In this document: positions 32,807 to 41,837 of the stretch, piece by piece
Position numbering within the stretch: the first letter of the stretch is position 1
Layout of the letters: each line of letters opens with the position of its first letter
Assembly (NCBI GenBank): GCA_024227155.1
Contig: JAAELB010000218.1
Location: 17,380 to 81,379, forward strand
Direction of reading: 5' to 3'
DNA length: 64,000 nt
Source: Desulfobulbaceae bacterium
GTDB taxonomy: Bacteria > Desulfobacterota > Desulfobulbia > Desulfobulbales > Desulfocapsaceae
Notes under the pieces: model-generated
Database searches by the model: none
Told to the model about the DNA's origin: nothing
Seen by the model: only the letters and a program-made list of their open reading frames with translations
Made by a program: the position numbers and the translations under genes

Positions 32807-34831
32807 ATGAACATCAAAGTTTTGGCTGTAGACAATAATCCGGTTCTGCTAAAGGCCGTTTCAACTATCCTCTCCCAGGAAGGGTGCCAGGTGGAATCTG
32901 CATCGACAGGTTTGGAGGCACTTGAACTCTTAGAGAATTTTGATCCAGACATCGTCTTTACAGATCTTATAATGCCGCTGGTGAGCGGGGAACAGTTATG
33001 TCGGCTACTTAGGAGTTCTGACAAACATAAGAACGTTTATATTGTTGTTCTTTCTGCAGTTATTCTTGAAGACAGGAAACGGATCGTAAAGGAAATTGAT
33101 TGTGATCTTTGTATCGCAAAAGGCACGCTGCAGGAAATTCGTCTGCATATACGGGAAGCGCTTGAGTCTTTTCGCAATCAGCAAGACCGGAACAGAGCCA
33201 GCGATGGATTCGTCGCAAAGATTCCTAAAGGATTACGTCCTTCGGCTGTGGCAACTGAATTATTGTCGGAAAAACAGCACTATGTTCGTGTTTTGGAGAG
33301 TTTGGATGAAGGTGTGGTGGAGTGTAGCGAGGAGGGTAAAATTGTTTCAGTTAACCAGGCAGCCCTCAAAATCCTACAGTGTCGAGAAGGGGATCTTGCG
33401 GGACAGCGTATCGACGTGGCAAGAAACTGGGGATCCTTTGCTCCTGCAATAGGAATTTGGAAAGATGAGCAGCTACTGGGGGGAGGGATGGCCTCCTTTC
33501 ATATTGTTGAAGATGAACCTCTAGAGATAAATGACAAGATCATAACCGCCACTTTTATGCCTGTAGCTGAAAAGGATTCTGTTTTCGGCCTCTGTATTCT
33601 TCGTGATATTACCCGGCAATTTCATGCGGAAAAACATAGCAGGGAGCTGGATGATGCGATAAAGCTTGTAAAGAAAATGGATGCAATGAGCTGTATGGCA
33701 GGGGGGGTGGCCCATGATTTTAATAATCTGCTCACAGTGATCTGTGGTAATCTTGATATCATCGCCATTTATGGTGAGAATCAATCTGTCAAAGAGCGAA
33801 CTGCTTTGGTTGAATATGCCCGCAAGTCTGCACTTGTAGCTGTGGATCTCACCCGTCAAATTTCCTGTTTTTCTAATTTTGGAATTGTTATTCGAAAGAG
33901 AAAAAACCTGAACACCATACTGAAAAAAACTGTTCATAGTTTTTTTCAAAACAAAACCATGGAGTTTGATTTTTCTCCGTTTGATGGTGATTTGAGCGTT
34001 GAGGTTGATATTGCAGAGATTGAGCAGGTAGTTCTAAACGTACTGCAAAATGCTATCGAAGCTTCTTCAAATACTAAGGTTAAGATTTCCACTGGACTTG
34101 ATGATTTTGCAAGTCCACAGCTGTTGGCCGGACAATATTTGCCCGCTGGGAAATACGGTCGAATAGATATTCAAGATTACGGTCAAGGTATTAGTCCCCG
34201 ACAGTTGTTTAAAGTTTTTGATCCATATTATTCCACCAAAGAGCGTGGGGTGTGGAAAGGAATGGGGCTCGGTTTGACCATTGTTTATGCAACTATAAGA
34301 AACCATGGCGGCTATGTTGTTGTTAGTTCCCGGACCCAGAGCGACATCGAGCTGGAAGGAGAAGACAAGGGGACCACGGTTTCTATGTATCTGCCAATTC
34401 TGGATATGGCTAAGGATGGTACAGCAGAGCTGCAGGTAGATACAGGTGAAGCGAAAACAATTTTGTTTCTTGAGCCGGATACGCAAATGCGGGTGATAGG
34501 CGAATTAATGTTGTCACATCTGGGGTTTACGGTGATAGCCGTTGCAAGCCTGGATGAGGCCTTGAGTGAATTAGCTCACCAGGGGAGGAAGATAGCTCTT
34601 GAGGTGGTGATGGCAATAATAGATGTATCAAAAAAAGCGCCAGGTTCTCCGGTTGAAACGTGTCGGCAACTTCGAAAAATTTCCCCAAAATTAAAAATTG
34701 TTGCCATGAGTGGAACTATCTTAGATCCAATCATGGAGAAGTGCCAGGAGTATGGTTTTGTCAATTCTCTGCCAAAGCCGTATACCATAGATAGTTTGAA
34801 GCATGTTGTTCATAGCGCTCTCTATACATGA
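32807..34831 (+). CDS. Hybrid histidine kinase with N- and C-terminal receiver domains
   Basis: A kinase of 674 residues with domains in this order: receiver (about 1-120, Asp53 in FTDLIMP), PAS sensor (about 165-275), His-kinase dimerisation domain with GGVAHDFNN (His303), ATPase domain (DYGQGISP, GMGLGLTIVY) and a C-terminal receiver-like domain with MAIIDVSKK as the likely acceptor. No transmembrane segment is seen, so it senses in the cytoplasm. The start ATG 32807 follows GGAAG; a Met 11 codons earlier overlaps the preceding regulator gene by 8 bases. Together with the response regulator it forms a phosphorelay pair behind the CofD-like gene. Confidence 0.9.
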   Translation: MNIKVLAVDNNPVLLKAVSTILSQEGCQVESASTGLEALELLENFDPDIVFTDLIMPLVSGEQLCRLLRSSDKHKNVYIVVLSAVILEDRKRIVKEIDCDLCIAKGTLQEIRLHIREALESFRNQQDRNRASDGFVAKIPKGLRPSAVATELLSEKQHYVRVLESLDEGVVECSEEGKIVSVNQAALKILQCREGDLAGQRIDVARNWGSFAPAIGIWKDEQLLGGGMASFHIVEDEPLEINDKIITATFMPVAEKDSVFGLCILRDITRQFHAEKHSRELDDAIKLVKKMDAMSCMAGGVAHDFNNLLTVICGNLDIIAIYGENQSVKERTALVEYARKSALVAVDLTRQISCFSNFGIVIRKRKNLNTILKKTVHSFFQNKTMEFDFSPFDGDLSVEVDIAEIEQVVLNVLQNAIEASSNTKVKISTGLDDFASPQLLAGQYLPAGKYGRIDIQDYGQGISPRQLFKVFDPYYSTKERGVWKGMGLGLTIVYATIRNHGGYVVVSSRTQSDIELEGEDKGTTVSMYLPILDMAKDGTAELQVDTGEAKTILFLEPDTQMRVIGELMLSHLGFTVIAVASLDEALSELAHQGRKIALEVVMAIIDVSKKAPGSPVETCRQLRKISPKLKIVAMSGTILDPIMEKCQEYGFVNSLPKPYTIDSLKHVVHSALYT

Positions 34832-35000
34832 GCCCGTTTCATGGTAGTTATCGTCGCCGCCATTTTCCTCCGTTCATTACCAAAAAGCCAACAAGAAATA
34901 ATGGTAGGCCTAATATTACAGAATTGAAATGAAGCAGTATGAGTGCTGCCAGGCACATCAAGACCCCGATAGTTACTTTGCTGATTCTTATATTCATGTT

Positions 35001-35153
35001 GTAACCGTTCACCGCCCCTTTCAAAAGACTGCATAACCAGAGTTCGTAACCGTTCGTCCAGTGCTCCAGGTTCGTTCAAGCTGGTCTCCTGGCTATAGTT
35101 GGCTATGCCAGGAGGCCTGACCGGACGAAAATGGGGTGCTGGTGAACGGTTAC
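35001..35153. repeat. Palindromic element between convergent genes (possible MITE)
   Basis: GTAACCGTTCACC at 35001-35013 is an exact inverted copy of GGTGAACGGTTAC at 35141-35153; a third GTAACCGTTC (direct) lies at 35047-35056. Inside is a long hairpin, GGTCTCCTGGC with GCCAGGAGGCC (10 of 11 pairs, about 35091-35116). The rest of 34832-35160 holds no convincing gene, only a low-quality reverse frame that spans the palindrome. Confidence 0.55.
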
Positions 35154-35160
35154 TTCATGT

Positions 35161-38100
35161 TCAACACTTTGCCAGAGTGATCTGCCATTGCAACTCAAGT
35201 TTCTTGCTGGAGACGGACTGCCTGCTCCTAATTTCCGGAGAGAAGAGAGATAGCCTGAAGTCATTGATCATTTTCTGGTACCGATACATCTCGCTCACAG
35301 CGTCTTTGGATAGATCCTTTTTGCGGCTCAGGAGTTCATTAAGTTTGCTTAAGTGGGGCTCAAGTTGTTTGGCCTTTTGCGCATCTTTACCCGGGTTAGC
35401 ATAGAATCGTTCCACCCTAATTGCCAGTCCATGAAACTGTCGATTAATCTCGGTGAAATCCTCCGTATGCTCCGACAGCAGAAAATCATGGGGGAGGATG
35501 CTGTCAAGATCGGATATGAACTTTTTTTGCAGAGGCGGAAGAAAGTGCCCTTTCTGTTTTCCTTTTTTAAAGATATTTTTTATCAACTCCTCAGTCTCTC
35601 TTCTCTTCCTAAGCGAGGATAACAGTTGGTCCAGATATTTTTGACCTTCTTTGAAAAGTCCTTGCTGTCCAGCCGTTGCACGTTTTGTATTATAGCTCGT
35701 TTCGTCTATAATACCTGGGGGAATTGGTCCAACAAGATGTGTAAGGACATATGTTAATGCCAGTTGCACAATTTCATTTCTGGGTCTACCAAACTTAACA
35801 AAAAGCATGGTTGAGGGCCCGGACAGTGCGGTTGAGCAGAGTTTTTTCAGTGATTTATACTGATCTTTGAACTCCAGGCAGAAGAGGAACAGTGTACCAC
35901 GAATGTTCATTTTCCTGGCAGCCTCTTTGTCCTTTGAAAATGTAACGGAGACGCACCCTTTATTTGGTTGAGGAGAAAGTGCTGTATAGAGGAATCCCGA
36001 GACTTCTCCTGTCGTGGTGTAGGTTGAGATCTCGTCAGGTAGTCCTTTAAAATTCCATGTTTTGTGTTCACTGTCTTGCCAATGGTCTAAAATTTTTTTA
36101 TCAACGTTAGAATAGTTGGCGGAAACGGCGGGGAGTTCTTTTTTAGAGACATTTTCTAAGAGGCTTGCCAGGTTACGTCCACTACAATACTCCTTTCCGG
36201 AATCGTCGAAGAGTAAAAAACGAGGCTGTAGATGTTGAGGGAAATCAAGTTTCCAATCCTTTCTGTCGATGAGAAAATTAAACTGTTTCAATATCGACTG
36301 TTCGAGGGCTGGCAGCAAAGGGCCTTTTCCCGAGTCAACATCATCTAAGACCTGACTGACACTCTCGCTTATGGGCACAAGTCTTTTGCGTATTGATTTG
36401 GGTAGAGACTTGAAGAGGAATGTTATTTTTTCGTGCAATAGCCCAGGTACAAGCCAGTCAAAATGACCTGGGGATACAGAGCCAGCAAAGCTTAGAGGCA
36501 GACGAAATGTTACTCCATCCCTGTCAGTTCCCGGTTCAAAATGGTATTCGAGGCGAAGCTGCATGGCACCAATTGATGTGGTGGCTGGAAAATTTACAAG
36601 TTCATTTTCGTCCAGTTGGCGAAGCAGGATGTCCTGGTCTGTCATGTGAAGAAATTTGCTCTTTCCTCTCTTATTTAAAAATTTATTCAGGGTCCGCTGG
36701 TCATAGACGGTCTCTGGGATTTTTGCTGCGTAGAAGGTATAAAAGCTAAGGTCGTCAGCAACGATATTTCGTACTCGAAGCTTCTCTTCTGATTCTTCCC
36801 AATGTTTAATCTGTGCCAGGTTGTCAGATAGAAAATTGTAGTTTCCGTTCAGTTGGCCTTTAACCAGTGCCTCTTGGATAAATATGTCCCTTGCCTCTAC
36901 AATATTTTTTTTATCCCTTTTGCCAAAGTTAACTTTTTTACCGGCGCTGAGGATTAAGCCAAACAGGGATACCGTCTCATCGGCTACCACCTGACCGCTT
37001 TTTTTCTGCCAGCGGGGACTACTCCATGAGTACTTGCAAAGATGGCTGGCAGCTGGCTCTACCCATTCCGGGTTAATGTTAGCCACCGTGAGAGCGTACA
37101 GGTTATTGGTTTCAATAAACGCCGCTCCGAGAATCCACTCCGGTGGTTGGGCAAATTGGCCAGAACCGGGAAAGATCATCAACTCTTTATTATGGCTTCC
37201 CTGGAAAATACGACCTCTTTTTTTCTTTGCCAGATTGCGAAGAAAACCGGATAAAATTGAGCGGTGGATCTGTTCGTAACTGGCTTCAGAGTTGTTGTCT
37301 GAAAACCCTTTTCGTTTTTCAAGGAGCCGGTCGAGTTGGTCATGGAGATCAAACCATTCCCGCATCTTTTGAAAAGAGAGAAAGTTCTGTTTGCAGAATT
37401 TTTTCAATTTAGACCAGGATTTATTATCAGCGTATTCCTTGTGATAACTGTTCCACAGGTTAAGGATAGTAATAAAGTCAGAATGCGGGTTTTTAAACTT
37501 TTCATGGGCGGTATCGGCCGCCTTTTCGTTTTCTGCTGGTCTGATTCTCGGGTCTTGTATGGCAAGGATGGAGGAGATTATTTTAATTTCCTTGAGGCAA
37601 TTGAATTCCTTTGCCTCAAGGATAACTCTTGAGATACACGGGTCTATGGGGAGATCCGCCATGAATCTGCCCGTTTGGGTGAGTGACATCCTGGAGTCGA
37701 TTGCTCCAAGTTCACTGAGGAGTTTATATCCTTCTTTGATGGCATTTTTAAAGGGAGGTTCAATGAAAGGGAAATCACTTGGATTTCCCAAGCCGTGGGA
37801 GGTCATCTGCAGAATGACTTCCGCAAGGTTGGAGCGTTTAATCTCCGGGATGGTGAATTGAGGACGATCAATAAAATCCTCTTCAGAATAGAGACGAATG
37901 CAGTGGCCGGGGCCTACACGGCCGCATCTTCCTTTTCTTTGATCACAGCTTGCCTGGGATATTTTCGTTACGGGCAGGCTGGTGGTTTTTGCTCTGATAT
38001 TATATTGCGAAATCCTTGCATAACCGCTGTCGATAACATATCTGATTCCGGGTACGGTTAGAGAGGTTTCTGCAACATTGGTTGCGACAATGATCTTCAG

Positions 38101-38916
38101 TTGAGTGGATTTTTGAAAAATTCTGCGCTGATCCCCGGAGGGAAGCCGGCCAAAGAGCGGCAGTATTACTGTGTTTGCAAATTTGTTTTCAAGTAATCGA
38201 CAACATTCCCGTATATCTCTTTCTGTTGCCAGGAAAATAAGTATATCGCCGGAAGGTCTTGTGGTAAAAAGAGTCCCCACCGCTTTGATACAGTGTTCAA
38301 TTATCCCCTCGGGTTCATCTCCGTTTTCCTGTTCTGCTGGTTGGTAATCGACAGAGATAGGATGGCTTCGGCCAGATACAGAGATGACAGGGGCATCGTT
38401 GAAGTGTTTTGCAAAGGCTTCTGTATCGATAGTAGCAGAGGTTATAATGATTTTTAAATCAGCTCTGCGGGAGAGTAGCTGTTTCAAGTAGCCAAGTAAA
38501 AAATCGATATTAAGACTTCTCTCATGGGCCTCATCGAGAATGATTATGCCATATTTTGAAAGTAGTCTGTCGCTTCTAGTCTCGGCTAGCAGTACACCAT
38601 CGGTCATGAATTTAATTTTGGTGGCTGAACTGGTACGGTCGCGGAAACGAATTTTATAGCTAACAATTTTATTGGGGTCTCCCAGTTCCTCAGCGACCCG
38701 TGTTGACACAGAGGTCGCAGCTATTCTGCGTGGCTGGGTGCAGCCTATGAGTAGATTGTTGTTTGGAAATGCTTCAAGACACATTTTAGGTAATTGGGTG
38801 GTCTTGCCGGAGCCGGTGTCACCGGCTACTATCACTACCTGGTGCTGCTGTAGTGCTTCGATAATTGTGTCTTTCTGGCTTGCTATCGGTAAATCGCTGG
38901 GGTAATAGAAGTTCAT
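35161..38916 (-). CDS. hrpA: ATP-dependent RNA helicase HrpA
   Basis: A 1251-residue DEAH-box helicase with the full HrpA layout: Walker A GDTGSGKTT (32-40), DEAH at 128-131, SATID, VATNVAETSLTVPG, QRKGRCGRVGPG, then the HA2 and OB domains and the long C-terminal DUF3418 region. Length is close to the usual 1300. HrpA acts on mRNA fimbrial transcripts and resolves collided ribosomes in E. coli; the role here is assumed to be similar. It is a single long reverse-strand gene, convergent with the hybrid kinase and divergent from priA. Confidence 0.92.
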   Translation of the reverse strand: MNFYYPSDLPIASQKDTIIEALQQHQVVIVAGDTGSGKTTQLPKMCLEAFPNNNLLIGCTQPRRIAATSVSTRVAEELGDPNKIVSYKIRFRDRTSSATKIKFMTDGVLLAETRSDRLLSKYGIIILDEAHERSLNIDFLLGYLKQLLSRRADLKIIITSATIDTEAFAKHFNDAPVISVSGRSHPISVDYQPAEQENGDEPEGIIEHCIKAVGTLFTTRPSGDILIFLATERDIRECCRLLENKFANTVILPLFGRLPSGDQRRIFQKSTQLKIIVATNVAETSLTVPGIRYVIDSGYARISQYNIRAKTTSLPVTKISQASCDQRKGRCGRVGPGHCIRLYSEEDFIDRPQFTIPEIKRSNLAEVILQMTSHGLGNPSDFPFIEPPFKNAIKEGYKLLSELGAIDSRMSLTQTGRFMADLPIDPCISRVILEAKEFNCLKEIKIISSILAIQDPRIRPAENEKAADTAHEKFKNPHSDFITILNLWNSYHKEYADNKSWSKLKKFCKQNFLSFQKMREWFDLHDQLDRLLEKRKGFSDNNSEASYEQIHRSILSGFLRNLAKKKRGRIFQGSHNKELMIFPGSGQFAQPPEWILGAAFIETNNLYALTVANINPEWVEPAASHLCKYSWSSPRWQKKSGQVVADETVSLFGLILSAGKKVNFGKRDKKNIVEARDIFIQEALVKGQLNGNYNFLSDNLAQIKHWEESEEKLRVRNIVADDLSFYTFYAAKIPETVYDQRTLNKFLNKRGKSKFLHMTDQDILLRQLDENELVNFPATTSIGAMQLRLEYHFEPGTDRDGVTFRLPLSFAGSVSPGHFDWLVPGLLHEKITFLFKSLPKSIRKRLVPISESVSQVLDDVDSGKGPLLPALEQSILKQFNFLIDRKDWKLDFPQHLQPRFLLFDDSGKEYCSGRNLASLLENVSKKELPAVSANYSNVDKKILDHWQDSEHKTWNFKGLPDEISTYTTTGEVSGFLYTALSPQPNKGCVSVTFSKDKEAARKMNIRGTLFLFCLEFKDQYKSLKKLCSTALSGPSTMLFVKFGRPRNEIVQLALTYVLTHLVGPIPPGIIDETSYNTKRATAGQQGLFKEGQKYLDQLLSSLRKRRETEELIKNIFKKGKQKGHFLPPLQKKFISDLDSILPHDFLLSEHTEDFTEINRQFHGLAIRVERFYANPGKDAQKAKQLEPHLSKLNELLSRKKDLSKDAVSEMYRYQKMINDFRLSLFSPEIRSRQSVSSKKLELQWQITLAKC

Positions 38917-39112
38917 AGATTAAATGGCCATGAAAAAAGGGTGATGCGCCACTTCTTTCTGGGAGAGAATATATTGATATAATAATAAAGGTTCGCTTGA
39001 ATACCTTCTTCTATTAATATATCGCTTAGCGAAATGCTACTCCTTGCAGTAATCAATCTGGCCATCGTTATAATAATCTCTTTCTGGAAACATAAAAGGT
39101 TGCCGTTACAAT

Positions 39113-41653
39113 ATGATTCATCTCGAAGTGGCGGTTGCTGCCCCCTTACAGTTTACTCTGACCTACAGTCTACCTTCGCCTCTGTTCCTGGCCAATCACT
39201 CTGACAATCTTTTTTCCTATATTGGCAGGAGGGTGTTGGTTCCTCTGGGGAGACGAAAGGTAACTGGCTATGTACTCAACGCTGCTCCTGCTGTTGCGCT
39301 GTCAGAGTTTAAGGTGAGAGATATTGCGTCATTTTTGGATGATTATCCACTTTTTCACTCTGACTTTGTACCCTTTTTGAGATGGATTGCAGGATATTAT
39401 CACTATCCTCTAGGGCTTGTCGTAAAGGCGGCTTTGCCTGGGGGACTCGCACCCAAAAGTATCAAAAATATTGTGGTCACCGGTGAAACCAGTGCTTTGC
39501 TGAAGAGATTTGATGGAAATATTCCCTCCTGGGCCAGTGAGTTGGCAGAGAAAAAAAGGCTGGGAGGTTCCCAGACAAAAGCACTCCTTTCTAATAAGAC
39601 AAAGGCTAAAATAGTATCCGAGCTCGAAGAAGAAAAAATCCTTGAGTGCGTGGATGTTACTGAAAAAGACAGGGTAAGGGAGAAAAAAGAAGTCTGTTAC
39701 ACTCCCTTACTGGATGGCTCTCGTTGCTCCCCACCCACCGCCATTGACACCGTTACAGCCGAGATGTTTAAATCGTATCAGAATGTAGTATCGGAAGCTA
39801 CTGGCCATAAATTAAAACTATCGGAGGCCAAGGCACTTTTCTTTCTACAGCAACTAGCAGGGCAAAATAATTGCGCAAAAGTCGCCTTAAAGGATCTAAG
39901 AAAGTCGTACAAGGGAGTAGCTAAACCGATTCTCGGTTTAATGGAGTTAGGACTGGTGGCCCAGTCAAATGAGAGGGTCTATCGTTCTCCCTTTGGCGGG
40001 CAATTACGCTTTTACCCTCGACCTGAAAACTTGACAAAACAGCAGGAGGAGGTTCTTGGTAAGATTGTACCTGTAATAAAAAGCGCGCAGTATCAGTCAT
40101 TTCTGCTCCATGGAATTACCGGGTGCGGTAAGACTGAGGTGTATCTTAGAGCTGCAGAAGAGACACTGGCTATTGGCCGCGATGTTATTGTTCTTGTACC
40201 TGAGATTGCCCTTGCCACACAGCTCGAAGCACATTTGCTCTCAAGATTTGGTGATAAGGTTGTTTTGCTTCATTCAGGGATGAGCGGAGCTGAAAAGTAT
40301 GACCAGTATTTCCTGGCCTTATCCGGTAAGGCAAAAATTGTTATCGGTGCCCGATCCGCAATTTTTGCACCACTAAAAGACCCAGGCCTTATTATTGTTG
40401 ATGAGGAGCATGACGCAAGCTACAAGCAGGATGACAGTTTTTGCTATCACGGTCGTGATCTTGCTGTGGTGAGGGCCAGGCACCATAAAAGTGTTGTTAT
40501 ATTAGGTTCCGCTACTCCTTCAGTTACCAGTTATGCAAATGGAAAGAATGGTAAATATAGTCTGCTAACCATGGATAAGAGGGTTGGCGAAAGTTATTTA
40601 CCAAAAGTCATTCTGGTTGATCTTAATGATAAGGAGCAAGATGGAAAACGACCAATTATCCGAAAAAAACTTCTGGATAAGCTTTCTGAAAATGTTAAGG
40701 CCGGTAAACAGTCTATTCTTTTGTTGAACAGGCGTGGTTTTTCAACAGCTTTGCTTTGCAAAGATTGTGGTACCCCTGTCCAGTGCAATCACTGCAACGT
40801 ATCATTGACACTTCATAAAGAAAAGAACAGGCTGATTTGCCATTATTGCGGTTTCACTCAGAACAGCAGGGTTGTTTGTCTGGAATGTCGTTCAACCGAC
40901 CTTGTCCCGGCTGGATTTGGCACCGAAAGGGTGGAGGAAGAGCTCGGACAGTTATTGCCGGAAGCAAAAATACAACGCCTGGATTCCGATACAGCGGCGG
41001 ATCGCAGAAGATTTATGAATGTCCTGGCCGATATGCATGATAGAAAAATTGATATCCTCATAGGTACCCAGATGATTGCAAAGGGTCACCACTTCCCCCA
41101 TGTGACGCTTGTCGGTGTAGTATGGGCAGATGGGGGGATGAGCATGCCAGATTATAAAGCTGCAGAAAGAAGTTTTCAGCTCATTACTCAGGTTACAGGC
41201 AGGGCGGGACGTGGTGAATTCCCAGGGGAGGTTATAATACAGACTCTTCGACCGGAGCACTACGCCATACAGTTTGCAAAAAAGCATGAATATCTCATGT
41301 TTTATGATCATGAGATCCAGCTTCGGCAACGACCTCTTTTCCCCCCCTTTGTCAGGCTTGTGGTCCTCAGAATAAAAGGGCCTGTTGAAAAACTTGTCCA
41401 GCAGAACAGTGTTGCCATAGCAAAATTTTGCAGGAATTTTGTGCGAGGTAACAAAAAACAGCTTGAGGTACTCGGACCCGCTCCAGCACCGCTTGATAAA
41501 GTAAAAGATAATTTTAGATGGCAAATTCTTGTAAAGGGAGCGGTTGTCTCTGATGTTCAGGAATTGTGTAGTGCTATTACTGAGAACAAGGCTGAACTGG
41601 TTGCCTCAAAATGTGGATTGACGATTGATGTGGATCCGGAGAATATGATGTAG
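39113..41653 (+). CDS. priA: Primosomal protein N' (replication restart helicase PriA)
   Basis: An 846-residue 3'-5' helicase that reloads the replisome at stalled forks. Motifs: Walker A GITGCGKTEV (about 341-350), Walker B DEEHDASYKQ, motif III GSATPS, and the zinc domain with CKDCGTPVQCNHC and CHYCGF...CLEC. The N-terminal DNA-binding domain (LVPLGRRKVTGYV) is also clear. It converges on the HDOD-GGDEF gene, with repeat copy A7 between. Confidence 0.94.
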   Translation: MIHLEVAVAAPLQFTLTYSLPSPLFLANHSDNLFSYIGRRVLVPLGRRKVTGYVLNAAPAVALSEFKVRDIASFLDDYPLFHSDFVPFLRWIAGYYHYPLGLVVKAALPGGLAPKSIKNIVVTGETSALLKRFDGNIPSWASELAEKKRLGGSQTKALLSNKTKAKIVSELEEEKILECVDVTEKDRVREKKEVCYTPLLDGSRCSPPTAIDTVTAEMFKSYQNVVSEATGHKLKLSEAKALFFLQQLAGQNNCAKVALKDLRKSYKGVAKPILGLMELGLVAQSNERVYRSPFGGQLRFYPRPENLTKQQEEVLGKIVPVIKSAQYQSFLLHGITGCGKTEVYLRAAEETLAIGRDVIVLVPEIALATQLEAHLLSRFGDKVVLLHSGMSGAEKYDQYFLALSGKAKIVIGARSAIFAPLKDPGLIIVDEEHDASYKQDDSFCYHGRDLAVVRARHHKSVVILGSATPSVTSYANGKNGKYSLLTMDKRVGESYLPKVILVDLNDKEQDGKRPIIRKKLLDKLSENVKAGKQSILLLNRRGFSTALLCKDCGTPVQCNHCNVSLTLHKEKNRLICHYCGFTQNSRVVCLECRSTDLVPAGFGTERVEEELGQLLPEAKIQRLDSDTAADRRRFMNVLADMHDRKIDILIGTQMIAKGHHFPHVTLVGVVWADGGMSMPDYKAAERSFQLITQVTGRAGRGEFPGEVIIQTLRPEHYAIQFAKKHEYLMFYDHEIQLRQRPLFPPFVRLVVLRIKGPVEKLVQQNSVAIAKFCRNFVRGNKKQLEVLGPAPAPLDKVKDNFRWQILVKGAVVSDVQELCSAITENKAELVASKCGLTIDVDPENMM

Positions 41654-41775
41654 TTGGTTTTTGCTATCCGGATAAATGAGAAATAGCTTGGGATAAGTAC
41701 TTTGACTAAAAAAGGGGTTAGGTCGAAATATGGAGTAGGTTGTATCGGTGGTTTAATCCCGCTGAACAGCGCGGG

Positions 41776-41837
41776 ATAAGTTCCTTTACGAAATTCCTTT
41801 CTTGAAACTGCCAAGAAAGGAATTTCTAAGTCACTAA
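41776..41837. repeat. Intergenic repeat family A, copy A7 with a perfect 15-bp hairpin
   Basis: GAAATTCCTTTCTTG (41790-41804) and CAAGAAAGGAATTTC (41812-41826) pair perfectly with a 7-base loop. The ends, ATAAGTTCCTTTAC and TAAGTCACTAA, are variants of the family A termini. The reverse-strand stop codon of the HDOD-GGDEF gene lies inside the right end (CTA at 41834-41836). It separates convergent genes and may also end transcription. Confidence 0.75.

Noticed and set aside
34822-35079. Reverse 85-codon frame between the hybrid kinase and hrpA
   Set aside because: It spans the palindromic element, overlaps the end of the kinase gene and has no family-like features.
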